Of a stretch of DNA of 40,215 bases, positions 1 through 9,572 are shown piece after piece (position 1 is the first letter of the stretch; each line of letters begins with the position of its first letter). Made by a program: the position numbers and the translations under genes. Source of the DNA: Candidatus Blautia excrementigallinarum. Its GTDB lineage: Bacteria; Bacillota; Clostridia; Lachnospirales; Lachnospiraceae. The DNA lies in contig DWXL01000015.1 in the NCBI GenBank assembly GCA_019119235.1, forward strand, positions 1 to 40,215, written 5' to 3'. The notes under the pieces are model-generated. The model did no database searches. It saw only the letters and a program-made list of their open reading frames with translations, and was not told where the DNA came from.

Positions 1-555
1 TATTTTGGCAGTATTTATATGATCGTTGTGTTCGGATTTGTAGGACTGGGGACCATAACTTCCGATGTTCAGAACGGGGCCCTGGGTTTTCTGATGACGC
101 TGCCTGTCAGGAGAAGCGATTATGTAAAAGAAAAATATCTCCTCTGTACGATGTATATTTTCTGCGGCTGGGCGTTTTCTGTCATACTTGCGGCAGTCAT
201 GTACAGAGGACGGATACTGGAGGGCGACGAGCCTTTCATAATGGTAAGTATTTTGTACGTGGTGGCGGCGCTTATAATTAATTTCCTGATGATCCCCATA
301 AATTTCCGGTTTGGTCCGGAAACTGCCAGGATCGTACTCTTTGGAGTCTTTGCCGCGATCGTTCTGGGCGTGTTCGCGGGCATGTATCTGCTGGAAAAGC
401 TCATACCGGATCATTCTTATCTTGACAAGATCGCGGAGACAATTAATGCGGTAACAGCCGGACAGCTTCTGATAGGATTTCTGGCTGTGCTGGCGGTAGA
501 AACGCTCGCGTCCTATCTCTACAGCCTGCGGGTGATAAAACGAATGGAGTTCTGA
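1..555 (+). CDS. ABC-2 type transporter permease, C-terminal part (truncated by left window edge)
   Basis: Frame open from base 1 (YFGSIYM...); multiple hydrophobic segments; motif TSDVQNGALGFLMTLPVRRSDYVKEKYL typical of ABC-2 permeases. Confidence 0.75.
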   Translation, partial: YFGSIYMIVVFGFVGLGTITSDVQNGALGFLMTLPVRRSDYVKEKYLLCTMYIFCGWAFSVILAAVMYRGRILEGDEPFIMVSILYVVAALIINFLMIPINFRFGPETARIVLFGVFAAIVLGVFAGMYLLEKLIPDHSYLDKIAETINAVTAGQLLIGFLAVLAVETLASYLYSLRVIKRMEF

Positions 556-631
556 AAATAATTCCGGTTTCTTGATTTTCCTTTACGCCGCCGATATAAT
601 AGTGATCATAAAAGAATATGGAGAAACAGAT

Positions 632-1726
632 ATGGAAAGAAACCAGATTTATATTACATGCGGAACCGAATATCAGGAAATGACGAAAGAAATCCTTAAG
701 GAATGCGCTCTTGCGGATCTGATCGGAGACAGGAAGAAACGGATCGCCATCAAGCCCAATCTTGTCTCCGCCTCCGATCCGTCCAACGGAGCCACCACCC
801 ACAGAGAGATCCTGGCGGGTATCATGGAATACCTGCGCGGCCATGGTTTTCAGAATATTGTTCTCACCGAAGGCTCCTGGGTGGGAGAGAAGACGGCAGA
901 TGCCTTCCAGGCCTGCGGCTATCAGGAAATCTGTGAACGTTATGATGTGCCTTTTCACGACACACAGAAGGATAAGGGTGTTTCCGCTGACTGCAGCGGA
1001 ATGAAACTGAATATCTGCAGCAGCGTGGGCGATATTGATTTCCTTATTAACGTGCCTGTGTTGAAGGGCCACTGCCAGACGAAGATCACCTGTGCCCTCA
1101 AGAATATGAAGGGCCTGATCCCCAATTCAGAAAAAAGGCGTTTTCATTCTCTGGGCCTTCATAAACCCATCGCCCATCTGAACACCGCGATCCGGCAGGA
1201 CTTCATTGTTGTGGACAATATCTGCGGCGATCTGGACTTCGAGGACGGAGGGAATCCGGTTGTGATGAACCGTATCCTTGCAGGAAGGGATCCTGTGCTC
1301 ATAGACGCTTATGTCTGTCATATGATGCACTACAAAGTATCCGACGTGCCTTACGTGGAGTTGGCCGGGAAACTCGGCGTGGGATGTTCGGATATCGGGA
1401 AGGCAGATATCCGTATCTGCGGAGAGAGCATGGGAGAGCAGCTTCCCCGTTCCCGTAAAGTGGTGGAGCTTGCCGACGCGGTGGAGGAAGTGGAATCCTG
1501 CAGCGCCTGCTATGGATACTTAATCCCCGCTCTGGACAGGCTGAAACAGGAAGGTCTTCTTCAGAACCTCCATGAGAAAATCTGCATCGGACAGGGATAC
1601 CGGGGAAAAACAGGAGAACTGGGAATCGGCCACTGCACCAGAAACTTCCGCCACCATCTGGAAGGGTGCCCGCCTCTTGAGAATGATATATACAACTTCC
1701 TGAAAGAATATATACTCAATAAATAA
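632..1726 (+). CDS. DUF362 domain-containing protein
   Basis: ORF 572-1726; start at 632 (MERNQIYI) preferred over 572; KPNLVSASDPSNGATTHREI and NVPVLKGHCQTKITCALKNMKGL are DUF362-type motifs. Confidence 0.8.
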   Translation: MERNQIYITCGTEYQEMTKEILKECALADLIGDRKKRIAIKPNLVSASDPSNGATTHREILAGIMEYLRGHGFQNIVLTEGSWVGEKTADAFQACGYQEICERYDVPFHDTQKDKGVSADCSGMKLNICSSVGDIDFLINVPVLKGHCQTKITCALKNMKGLIPNSEKRRFHSLGLHKPIAHLNTAIRQDFIVVDNICGDLDFEDGGNPVVMNRILAGRDPVLIDAYVCHMMHYKVSDVPYVELAGKLGVGCSDIGKADIRICGESMGEQLPRSRKVVELADAVEEVESCSACYGYLIPALDRLKQEGLLQNLHEKICIGQGYRGKTGELGIGHCTRNFRHHLEGCPPLENDIYNFLKEYILNK

Positions 1727-1895
1727 TACCTGGATTTGCAGACTGTGAATTGAACCTGTTACAGGATATCCTGAAAAGAAATTACATTAGACCAATCAGA
1801 CTTGAATCAAACACCAGAAATTAAATAATTGTATTTGAACTAAAAAATAATACAAAGCGACAAATAAAATTCTGATATAAAGTTAAAGAAAAATA

Positions 1896-2004
1896 TTTCC
1901 TCAGGGAACGTCCGCAGCGCCGGCACTTCACGAATGCGAAGCATGAGTGTTAGTACCGCTGCGCGAGGATCAAGTGCGAACGGTTCCCTGAGGAAAACTT
2001 TTTT
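1896..2004. repeat. Long imperfect hairpin with 14-bp perfect terminal arms between convergent genes; possible bidirectional terminator or repeat element
   Basis: TTTCCTCAGGGAAC (1896-1909) is the reverse complement of GTTCCCTGAGGAAA (1983-1996); inner pairing GCAGCG/CGCTGC and ATGCgaaGCAT; followed by CTTTTTT. Confidence 0.7.
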
Positions 2005-2015
2005 ACATAATTATA

Positions 2016-2612
2016 TCAGAAATCCCTTGCAGCCTCCGTCAGGATCTCCAGAATCTGATCCTCCGTAAACCGGCTGCTGTCCAGACAGATATCATACTGG
2101 CTGAGATCCGTCCATTTCTCATCCGTGAAGAATTCATAATACGCCCGTCTCTGCTTATCCATGTTCTTCACCATTTTGCGCGCGCTTTTTTCTTCCCGGC
2201 CTGTGCGGGCCCTGATGTTGCGTACACGGAGATCGAAGGGGGCATGGATAAATACGGTGAGAGATTTGTCTCTCAGGATATGATTGGCGCACCGTCCTAC
2301 GATAACGCAGTTGCCTTTCTCCGCAAGGGAGAGAATGATATTACGCTGGATCTCAAAAAGCACATCGTTCATTGGAATCGCATAATATTCCGGACTGATC
2401 TGGATCTCATGATCCACAGAGAATCGCCACTGGTTGGGCTTCTTCTCATCCACACTTGCAAACTGGTCAAATGGAACCTGCTTTTCTTTGCTGGCCATTT
2501 CGATCAGTTCCTTGTCATAAAAGGAATAACCAAGTTTATCGGCCAGCGCTTTTCCGATCACGCGGCCGCCGCTTCCATACATACGGTTAATGGTAATAAT
2601 GTGTTTACTCAT
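2016..2612 (-). CDS. Cytidylate kinase-like family protein
   Basis: 198 aa; MSKHIITINRMYGSGGRVIGKALADKLGYSFYDKELI nucleotide kinase P-loop variant; CVIVGRCANHIL. Confidence 0.85.
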   Translation of the reverse strand: MSKHIITINRMYGSGGRVIGKALADKLGYSFYDKELIEMASKEKQVPFDQFASVDEKKPNQWRFSVDHEIQISPEYYAIPMNDVLFEIQRNIILSLAEKGNCVIVGRCANHILRDKSLTVFIHAPFDLRVRNIRARTGREEKSARKMVKNMDKQRRAYYEFFTDEKWTDLSQYDICLDSSRFTEDQILEILTEAARDF

Positions 2613-2771
2613 ATGAAGTCCTCCCTTCTGAAGCTTTCTTTATATTTGTCTTAATCATACCATATTTATCAGACAATATCTATAAGAAAAAAAGAAAAAA
2701 CTGAAATTGTATTGTTGAAAATATATATATAAAAATGTCAAAATAGGGAATAGCATGTCGATGGCTTTTTC

Positions 2772-2800
2772 TTGACCATAGGTCAGAGGAAGTTTATAAT
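2772..2800 (+). promoter_or_regulatory. Sigma-A-like promoter overlapped by palindrome TGACCATAGGTCA
   Basis: TTGACC (2772-2777), 17 bp spacer, TATAAT (2795-2800); 13-bp palindrome TGACC-ATA-GGTCA at 2773-2785 covers the -35. Confidence 0.6.
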
Positions 2801-2893
2801 ACAGTTATCCCCAAAAGAAAAGATGAAATTGACTTTTTTTTACATTTTTTATGGATAAAACTGGTAAATTTGCCTATACCGGGAAAAAATTAC

Positions 2894-2922
2894 TTGACAT
2901 ATGAAGTCTTATTAAATATAAT
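2894..2922 (+). promoter_or_regulatory. Perfect-consensus sigma-A promoter upstream of the cell wall hydrolase
   Basis: TTGACA (2894-2899), 17 bp, TATAAT (2917-2922). Confidence 0.75.
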
Positions 2923-3039
2923 TTTCTTATGCATTACAAAAATGTTACAAAATAATAAATATTATATAATGCTGAAATTAAGAAAAAGCATTGTTTATAT
3001 AAAAATAACATTATTAAAAATGCAAGGAATATCGGAGTT

Positions 3040-3945
3040 ATGAGAATCAGGAAATTACCAGTAAACCGTAAAAAAATTGAAAGAAAAAAGAAAGGGAATC
3101 CCTCAGTTCACGGCATAGTCTCTCTGACCATATGCGGTCTGACTGTGATTGCTCTTTCTGTAGGATGCAGGATAGCGGGCAGCGAAGAGGAAAACGAGGT
3201 ATATGCCGCATCAGAACCGGTTTTCCACACCGTGGACTATGATCTTCCGACAGGTATTGCAGGTGTTGCATCAGGCATAAGCGCTGCGCCGGAAGAAGGA
3301 TCTACCATTTACCGGATCGGAACATCCTGTGAACATGTGGTGGTGGGCCAGCGTATACAGAAAGTTGAGAAAACCGCACGTGAGCTGAATGTCAGCGCTT
3401 CCATGGAAGCTGCGGTAGAAGACCTTGATTCCAAAGCAGTTTCACTGGCTTCCTCCGCAACCATGATGTCGGATACAGATTACCAGAATCTTCTGCATAT
3501 TGTAGAGGCTGAGGCCGGCACCGAAGATGTCAAGGGCCGTGTTCTTATTGCCAATGTGATCATGAATCGTGTGAAGCATCCGGAATTTCCGGATACTGTT
3601 TCCGAAGTGATCTGGGAATATGACAATGGAGTGGCTCAGTTTTCTCCTATTGCCGACGGAAGGATCGGAGAAGTGACAGTATCCGATGAGACCAGAGAAG
3701 CAGTAAAACAGGCTCTCGAAGGAGTTGATTATTCGGAAGGAGCTCTCTTTTTCATTCAGAAATCAGCTGCGGAAAAACATAATATCGACTGGTTTGAAAA
3801 AGATCTGAAATGGCTTTTCAAACACGGAGTGCATGAATTCTATACTTATCCGGACGAGGTTTCCGGAAATGAAGAAGAAAACGACAGCAATACACAGGAA
3901 ACAGAAGATCTTGTGCAGATGGTCGAGACAGATGCAAAGGAATGA
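3040..3945 (+). CDS. Cell wall hydrolase, SleB-like (Hydrolase_2) domain
   Basis: 301 aa; N-terminal hydrophobic segment; LLHIVEAEAGTEDVKGRVLIANVIMNRVKHPEFPDTVSEVI...QFSPIADGRI. Confidence 0.85.
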   Translation: MRIRKLPVNRKKIERKKKGNPSVHGIVSLTICGLTVIALSVGCRIAGSEEENEVYAASEPVFHTVDYDLPTGIAGVASGISAAPEEGSTIYRIGTSCEHVVVGQRIQKVEKTARELNVSASMEAAVEDLDSKAVSLASSATMMSDTDYQNLLHIVEAEAGTEDVKGRVLIANVIMNRVKHPEFPDTVSEVIWEYDNGVAQFSPIADGRIGEVTVSDETREAVKQALEGVDYSEGALFFIQKSAAEKHNIDWFEKDLKWLFKHGVHEFYTYPDEVSGNEEENDSNTQETEDLVQMVETDAKE

Positions 3946-3956
3946 CGGACAGGAAC

Positions 3957-3995
3957 GCCCTGCGGAGTGAATATAACACTGCCGCAGGGCTTTTT
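3957..3995 (+). terminator. Intrinsic terminator after the cell wall hydrolase
   Basis: GCCCTGCGG...CCGCAGGGC followed by TTTTT. Confidence 0.9.
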
Positions 3996-4100
3996 ATATT
4001 TTTTATGGAATTTTATATTAGAACATGATACAATGATGCAGAAAAATACTGCAGCGTCCTGTGGACGCCAGGAATCAGAGAAAGGCAGGAATATTGTGTG

Positions 4101-5597
4101 ATGCAGATATTATATAAAAGTACAAGAGGAAACGGTGAAACAGTAACGGCTTCTCAGGCAATACTGAAGGGACTTTCTGAGGACGGCGGCCTGTTCGTGC
4201 CTGTGAGTATCCCGAAACTGGATATTCCGCTGGGCCGTCTTGCAAAGATGACTTATCAGGAAACGGCATATGAAGTTATGAGCCGCTTTCTTACAGATTA
4301 TACGGAAGAAGAACTTAAAAACTGTATTGCCGGAGCATATGATTCCAAATTCGATACAGAGGAGATCGCGCCTCTTCACAAAACAGGAGACGGAGTTTAT
4401 TTTCTGGAGTTGTTCCACGGAGCGACGATCGCCTTTAAAGACATGGCTCTTTCCATCCTCCCGTACCTGATGACTACGGCAGCGAAGAAAAATAATGTCA
4501 AAAATGAGATCGTGATCCTTACAGCCACTTCCGGAGATACAGGTAAGGCGGCGATGGCAGGTTTTGCTGATGTTCCTGGTACCAGGATCATCGTATTCTA
4601 TCCCAAACACGGCGTCAGTCCTGTCCAGGAGAAGCAGATGGTAACTCAGAAAGGCAATAACACCTATGTGGTTGGCATTACCGGCAATTTTGACGACGCC
4701 CAGACAGCAGTGAAGAAGATGTTCAATGATCCGGAGATGGCATCGGAACTGCATGAGGCAGGATATCAGTTTTCTTCCGCAAACTCGATCAATATCGGAC
4801 GTCTTATACCTCAGATCGTGTATTATGTATATGCTTACGGCAGACTGCTGAAATCAGGAGAGATCCGTGAGGGAGACAGGATCAATATCACTGTTCCCAC
4901 AGGAAACTTCGGCAATATTCTTGCCGCTTACTATGCGAAGCTGATGGGACTTCCGGTAAACAGGCTGATCTGTGCATCTAATGAAAATAAAGTGCTTTTT
5001 GATTTCTTCCGTACAGGAACCTATGATAGAAAGAGAGATTTCATTCTGACGTCCTCTCCGTCCATGGATATTCTGATCTCCAGCAACCTGGAGCGTCTGA
5101 TCTACCGGCTTACGGGTGAGGATTCTCAGAAGTGCCGCGAGCTTATGGAGGCTTTAAGCTCAGGAGGCGAGTATACCATCACGGAAGAGATGAGGAAGGG
5201 ACTGGCTGATTTTTACGGCAATTTTCTCAGCGAAGGGGAGACCAGGGAAGCGATCAGCGCTACTTATTATGGTTCCGGATATGTGATCGATCCACATACC
5301 GCAGTGGCGGCAGGCGTTTATCAGAAATATCTCCGGGATACGCAAGATCATACACCGGTAGTCATAGCGTCCACCGCAAGCCCATATAAATTTACAAGAA
5401 GCGTGATGGACGCTGTTTCCGACAGGTATGAAGGACTGGATGATTTTGCCCTTGTGGACGCGCTTTCCGCTCTTACAGGTATTCCTGTTCCCAGGGCAGT
5501 GGAAGAGATCCGGACGGCGCCAGTGCTTCACGATACGGTGATAGACGCCTGTGAAATGCCGGAAACCGTTAGAAAGATTCTTGGAATAAAATGTTGA
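4101..5597 (+). CDS. thrC: Threonine synthase
   Basis: About 498 aa; LYKSTRGNGETVTASQAILKGLSEDGGLFVP, FHGATIAFKDMALSIL (PLP Lys), LTATSGDTGKAAM. Confidence 0.95.
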   Translation: MQILYKSTRGNGETVTASQAILKGLSEDGGLFVPVSIPKLDIPLGRLAKMTYQETAYEVMSRFLTDYTEEELKNCIAGAYDSKFDTEEIAPLHKTGDGVYFLELFHGATIAFKDMALSILPYLMTTAAKKNNVKNEIVILTATSGDTGKAAMAGFADVPGTRIIVFYPKHGVSPVQEKQMVTQKGNNTYVVGITGNFDDAQTAVKKMFNDPEMASELHEAGYQFSSANSINIGRLIPQIVYYVYAYGRLLKSGEIREGDRINITVPTGNFGNILAAYYAKLMGLPVNRLICASNENKVLFDFFRTGTYDRKRDFILTSSPSMDILISSNLERLIYRLTGEDSQKCRELMEALSSGGEYTITEEMRKGLADFYGNFLSEGETREAISATYYGSGYVIDPHTAVAAGVYQKYLRDTQDHTPVVIASTASPYKFTRSVMDAVSDRYEGLDDFALVDALSALTGIPVPRAVEEIRTAPVLHDTVIDACEMPETVRKILGIKC

Positions 5598-5622
5598 AAA
5601 AACGTAAATAATAGAGTACAAT
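5594..5622 (+). promoter_or_regulatory. Promoter for the 6S RNA, overlapping the thrC stop codon
   Basis: TTGAAA (5594-5599), 17 bp, TACAAT (5617-5622). Confidence 0.65.
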
Positions 5623-5629
5623 TAAATTA

Positions 5630-5815
5630 ACAGAAATCCTGGAATGTGCGATACCCCTTCAGTTTTTGAACCTACATCGACATTAAGGGAATCCAATATC
5701 GCAGATGTAATGTCAGACCTCTCGTTGTGGTAGGCAGCGCATCCTGTTGAGGACACCCACCTGGCTGCGGCTAGGAGTCAAAAAGAAGGGAACGGCATTC
5801 CGGGACTTCCAGAAA
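5630..5815 (+). ncRNA. ssrS: 6S RNA (SsrS-like)
   Basis: Terminal stem TCCTGGAATG (5637-5646) / CATTCCGGGA (5796-5805); internal TTTTTGAACCTACATCGACATTAAGGGAATCC recalled as typical of Firmicutes 6S RNA; promoter upstream and terminator downstream. Confidence 0.82.
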
Positions 5816-5819
5816 AGAC

Positions 5820-5844
5820 GAGCCATCTGTATGGCTCTTTTTTT
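5820..5844 (+). terminator. Intrinsic terminator of the 6S RNA unit
   Basis: GAGCCAT-ctgt-ATGGCTC followed by TTTTTTT. Confidence 0.9.
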
Positions 5845-5881
5845 AAAGAAAAAAGCTGTAATGTATGGGAGGAATTTAAAA

Positions 5882-6931
5882 ATGGTTACAGAAAAACTTT
5901 TTGACAGTCTCCCCTCAGGGGAGAAGGTTACAGCCTACCGTCTGGAGAACAGCCGTGGCGCTTACGCGGAAGTACTGGATTACGGCGCGATTCTCCGCGT
6001 GCTCTGCGTACCTGACAGGAATGGCGACCTGACAGATGTCGTACTTGGATATGATTCCATAGAAGGATACCTTACTAACGGATGCTTTTTCGGAGCGACC
6101 ATCGGCCGGAGCGGAAACAGGATAGCAGGCGGGAAATTCATCCTGGACGGCAGAGAAGTGGTACTTGCGAAAAATGAGGGCGAAAACAATCTTCACAGTG
6201 GCCCGGACGGATTTGAGAAGAAGATGTGGAGCGCGCAGACAGACAGCGATAAGAACCGCGTTACATTTTCCAGGATCAGTCCGGACGGTGAGAACGGTTT
6301 CCCGGGAGAACTTGATGTTTCCGTTACATATGAACTTACAGACGACAACGAACTTCGTATCGTTTATGAGGGGATCTGTGACCAGACCACAGTTGCCAAT
6401 ATGACGAACCACTCTTATTTCAATCTTTCCGGCGAAGGAAGCGGAGACGTTCTTGATCAGTATCTGACGATCCATGCGCAGTCTTATACTCCTGTGCGGG
6501 AAGATTCCATTCCCCTGGGAGAGAATGCACCGGTAGAGGGAACGCCTATGGATTTTCGCAGGGAAAAGACTATCGGACAGGATATTAACGCCGATTTCCT
6601 GCAGCTGAAGCACACGGGTGGATTTGACCATAACTATGTAACGGACGGATATAATATGGCTGAGATCCGTGAGATTGCCGCGGCCCGCTCCGAAAAGACG
6701 GGAATCCATATGGAAGTGCTTACGGACTGTCCATGTGTACAGTTCTATGCCGGCAATTTTGTGGATAATGAAAAAGGCAAAAATGGCCATGTGTATGGGA
6801 AACGGAACGGTTTCTGCCTGGAGACACAGGTGGAACCAAACGCCGTCAACGTACCCGATTTTCATTCTCCGGTCCTGAATAAAGGAGAGAAATATTATTC
6901 CGAAACAGTCTACCGTTTTTTCGCAAAATAA
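5882..6931 (+). CDS. galM: Aldose 1-epimerase
   Basis: Supplied ORF starts at 5747 inside the 6S RNA; start 5882 (MVTEKLFDSL) follows GGGAGGAA. Motifs NRIAGGKFILDG, NNLHSGPDGFEKKMW, NHSYFNLSG, GFDHNYV. Confidence 0.92.
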   Translation: MVTEKLFDSLPSGEKVTAYRLENSRGAYAEVLDYGAILRVLCVPDRNGDLTDVVLGYDSIEGYLTNGCFFGATIGRSGNRIAGGKFILDGREVVLAKNEGENNLHSGPDGFEKKMWSAQTDSDKNRVTFSRISPDGENGFPGELDVSVTYELTDDNELRIVYEGICDQTTVANMTNHSYFNLSGEGSGDVLDQYLTIHAQSYTPVREDSIPLGENAPVEGTPMDFRREKTIGQDINADFLQLKHTGGFDHNYVTDGYNMAEIREIAAARSEKTGIHMEVLTDCPCVQFYAGNFVDNEKGKNGHVYGKRNGFCLETQVEPNAVNVPDFHSPVLNKGEKYYSETVYRFFAK

Positions 6932-6967
6932 ACGGAGGATTTTTTTCAGAAAAAACTGCCATGTTTT

Positions 6968-7015
6968 CTGGTTTTCTTCATATACTTTTTATATGAGGAA
7001 AACCAGATTTTTTTG
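6968..7015 (+). terminator. Terminator-like hairpin overlapping the predicted 5' end of the SpoIID-like CDS
   Basis: CTGGTTTTCTTCATATA (6968-6984) pairs with TATATGAGGAAAACCAG (6990-7006), 17 bp with one G-U, then ATTTTTTT. Confidence 0.85.
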
Positions 7016-8306
7016 TATGTGCAGAATTATGATGCTTCTGTTTCTGGCAGGAATGATAACCGTGAACGGAGTGCTGGCAGAACAGGCAGATCAGAAAAGT
7101 GAATATCTTGCTGATTTAAAAAAACAGATGCAGCAGGAAAAAACTCGGCCGGGGGAGACGATACAGGGAGAGGTAAGTACTTCTCCTGTAGAGCAAAATA
7201 AAACAGTAGAAACAAAAACGGGTGGTGAAGAACCTATGATCAGAGTACTTCTTATGGATTCCGGCTATAATTCCTATTTCCATCCGGAGCTTGTCTTTGT
7301 CTGCAATGGGAAAGAAACTGTTTATACTCCGGAAACTGTTAAAGCCGAAGGCGGCTCTGTCACCGTACCCGAATGCGGAGATGGGATCCGGATCACTTCT
7401 ATCAGGCGACAGAACGGTAATCCCGTTTATGAAGGCTCTCTTCATATCATGGCAAAAGAAGAGGGGATCGTGGCTGTAAACGAACTGCCTCTGGAAAGTT
7501 ATCTCAGGGCTGTGGTCCCCAGTGAGATGCCGTCAGGATATGAAAAGGAGGCGCTGAAGGCTCAGGCGGTCTGCGCCAGGACCTATGCATGGATACATAT
7601 GCAGGAGCATGGCCTAGAGGAATACGGGGCGGACGTGGATGACAGCGTGAACTATCAGGTGTATCAGAATATACCTCCACAGGAAAGCACCACAGAGGCG
7701 GTTCAGGAGACAAAGGGACAGATTTTGTGTCAGAACGGAGAGCCGGTGGAAACATATTATTTTTCCACATCTGCCGGAGTTACCAGTACAGACGAGATCT
7801 GGGGCGCTGACACCGCCGCTTCCTATCTGAAAAGCGTGCCCTGTGAGTTTGACAGTGAAGAACCATGGAGCCGCTGGCAGGTGGAAATCCCCTGGCAGAA
7901 TCTGGAGGACAGCGTAGAAAAAGAGACCGGACAGCCCGGAAGTCTTATCGGGATATCCATAACGGAAAAACAGGAAAGCGGTGCGGTCACAGGTCTTGCG
8001 GCGATAACAGAAACGGGAACGCTGGATCTGGAAGATGAGTATTCCATTCGGGAATTCCTTTCTCCGGCGGGGTGTGTCATAACGGAAAAAGACGGAACCG
8101 GAACGGAAGGAGGAACGCTTCTTCCGAGTTCATATTTTGAACTGACTGTTGTTCCGCAAAAATCGGTTATTGTTACAGGAGGAGGATATGGCCACGGGGT
8201 GGGAATGAGTCAGAACGGGGCGAATGAGATGGCAAAGCAGGGCTATGACTATGAAGAAATCCTAGATTATTTTTATAAAGATGTGGAATTAGAGCAGATT
8301 TCCTGA
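6993..8306 (+). CDS. SpoIID/LytB domain protein (start uncertain: 6993, 7017 or 7029)
   Basis: LPLESYLRAVVPSEMPSGYEKEALKAQAVCARTYAW, YYFSTSAGVTSTDEIWG, GGGYGHGVGMSQNGANEMAKQGYDYEEIL; N-terminal signal-like segment. Confidence 0.9.
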   Translation: MRKTRFFCMCRIMMLLFLAGMITVNGVLAEQADQKSEYLADLKKQMQQEKTRPGETIQGEVSTSPVEQNKTVETKTGGEEPMIRVLLMDSGYNSYFHPELVFVCNGKETVYTPETVKAEGGSVTVPECGDGIRITSIRRQNGNPVYEGSLHIMAKEEGIVAVNELPLESYLRAVVPSEMPSGYEKEALKAQAVCARTYAWIHMQEHGLEEYGADVDDSVNYQVYQNIPPQESTTEAVQETKGQILCQNGEPVETYYFSTSAGVTSTDEIWGADTAASYLKSVPCEFDSEEPWSRWQVEIPWQNLEDSVEKETGQPGSLIGISITEKQESGAVTGLAAITETGTLDLEDEYSIREFLSPAGCVITEKDGTGTEGGTLLPSSYFELTVVPQKSVIVTGGGYGHGVGMSQNGANEMAKQGYDYEEILDYFYKDVELEQIS

Positions 8307-8384
8307 CGCTTGCCACTGTACATGTTTCATGGTATGATAAAGGGAGCATTGTTCACTGACGCATAGCGGAGCAGGAGAAGAACT

Positions 8385-9272
8385 ATGGATAGAAAAAAAG
8401 AAAGAGGGGCCCTTCATCTGATCCTGGGGTTTGCGGACAGGATCACGGGAGATCATGTGGCGGCCTACGCCGCCCAGACGGCTTACTTCCTGATGATGTC
8501 CTTTATCCCGTTTGTATTGTTTCTGGCGGCTATCGTTCAGTATACGCCGTTGACATACGGAATGGTCAGACAGGTGATCATAAGCATTGTGCCGGAGAAT
8601 CTGCAGGGATTTGTCCTTGGTATTGTGGCGGAGGTTTTTTCCAAGAACGCCGCCGTGCTTTCGGTATCCGCTCTGGTTGCGCTGTGGTCATCCGGAAAAG
8701 GCATGCAGGCGCTGATCAACGGGCTGAATACCATATATCATGTAAAAGAAACGCGAAACTGGCTGGTAAACAGGATTTATTCCATGCTGTACATGTTTCT
8801 GTTTGTTATAGCGCTGATCATCAGCCTTCTGCTTCTGGTAATGGGAAACAGGATCCATGATGTTGCTATGGAATATGTACCCATCATAGGGCGGGTGATC
8901 GGTAAGGTTCTGGACGCAAAGACGTTCCTTGTGTTTGTCATGCTGTTCCTGGTATTCCTTGTGCTTTACAGATACCTTCCCAACCGGAAAGCCTCCCTGA
9001 AAAGCCAGGTGCCGGGCGCGTTCCTCACAGCCGTGGCTTGGTCGCTGTTTTCCTACTTCTTTTCACTTTACTTTGCGTTCTTTCCGAACGTCGGTTCCAT
9101 GTACGGAAGTCTTTCCACGTTGATCATGGTAATGCTGTGGCTGTACTGCTGTATGAACCTATTGCTGTACGGCGCGGAGGTAAACGCGTATTTCGAAGAT
9201 CAGTTCCGTCAGGCGCAGACCAGCTTCTGGCAGCTGGTCGCCAGAAAAAGAAAGCAGGAGAAAAAAACTTGA
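8385..9272 (+). CDS. YihY/virulence factor BrkB family membrane protein
   Basis: 295 aa; DHVAAYAAQTAYFLMMSFIPFVLF, VALWSSGKGMQALINGLNTIYHVKETRNW, LYRYLPNRKASLKSQVPGAFLTAVAW. Confidence 0.92.
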   Translation: MDRKKERGALHLILGFADRITGDHVAAYAAQTAYFLMMSFIPFVLFLAAIVQYTPLTYGMVRQVIISIVPENLQGFVLGIVAEVFSKNAAVLSVSALVALWSSGKGMQALINGLNTIYHVKETRNWLVNRIYSMLYMFLFVIALIISLLLLVMGNRIHDVAMEYVPIIGRVIGKVLDAKTFLVFVMLFLVFLVLYRYLPNRKASLKSQVPGAFLTAVAWSLFSYFFSLYFAFFPNVGSMYGSLSTLIMVMLWLYCCMNLLLYGAEVNAYFEDQFRQAQTSFWQLVARKRKQEKKT

Positions 9273-9291
9273 CAGATTTTTGCTTCTGTGG
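9269..9291 (+). promoter_or_regulatory. Promoter of the T-box/pheST transcript; -35 overlaps the stop codon of the BrkB-family gene
   Basis: TTGACA (9269-9274), 17 bp to CATATT; TGA stop at 9270-9272. Confidence 0.5.
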
Positions 9292-9302
9292 CATATTAAT
9301 TA

Positions 9303-9567
9303 AAGACGAAAAGCTGAGAAGGCGTATCAGGGTTCTGTTTTCTTACAGAGAGAAGAAGTCACCGGCTGCAAGCTTCTTTAAGTTCAGACAGTTCCTTAGT
9401 TTCCCGCCGGAGCTTCATTTCTGAACCGTGACCGGACTTCCGGTTCCAAGTAGGAGATGACGTGGCTGCGCGTTAAGCAGAGACAGAGCGCTCATGTATA
9501 TCTGTACATGGGAAACTGGGTGGTACCGCGGATAATCCGTCCCTCTATGAGGGGCGGTTTTTTTGAT
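9303..9567 (+). promoter_or_regulatory. T-box leader, Phe-type inferred from downstream pheST
   Basis: Antiterminator core GGGTGGTACCGCGG (9518-9531); terminator CCGTCCCTCtatGAGGGGCGG + TTTTTTT (9537-9564). Confidence 0.93.
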
Positions 9568-9572
9568 ACCAA

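Noticed and set aside
5747-5881. 45-codon N-terminal extension of galM in the ORF track
   Set aside because: Overlaps the 6S RNA and its terminator; start at 5882 has an RBS and matches the family N-terminus
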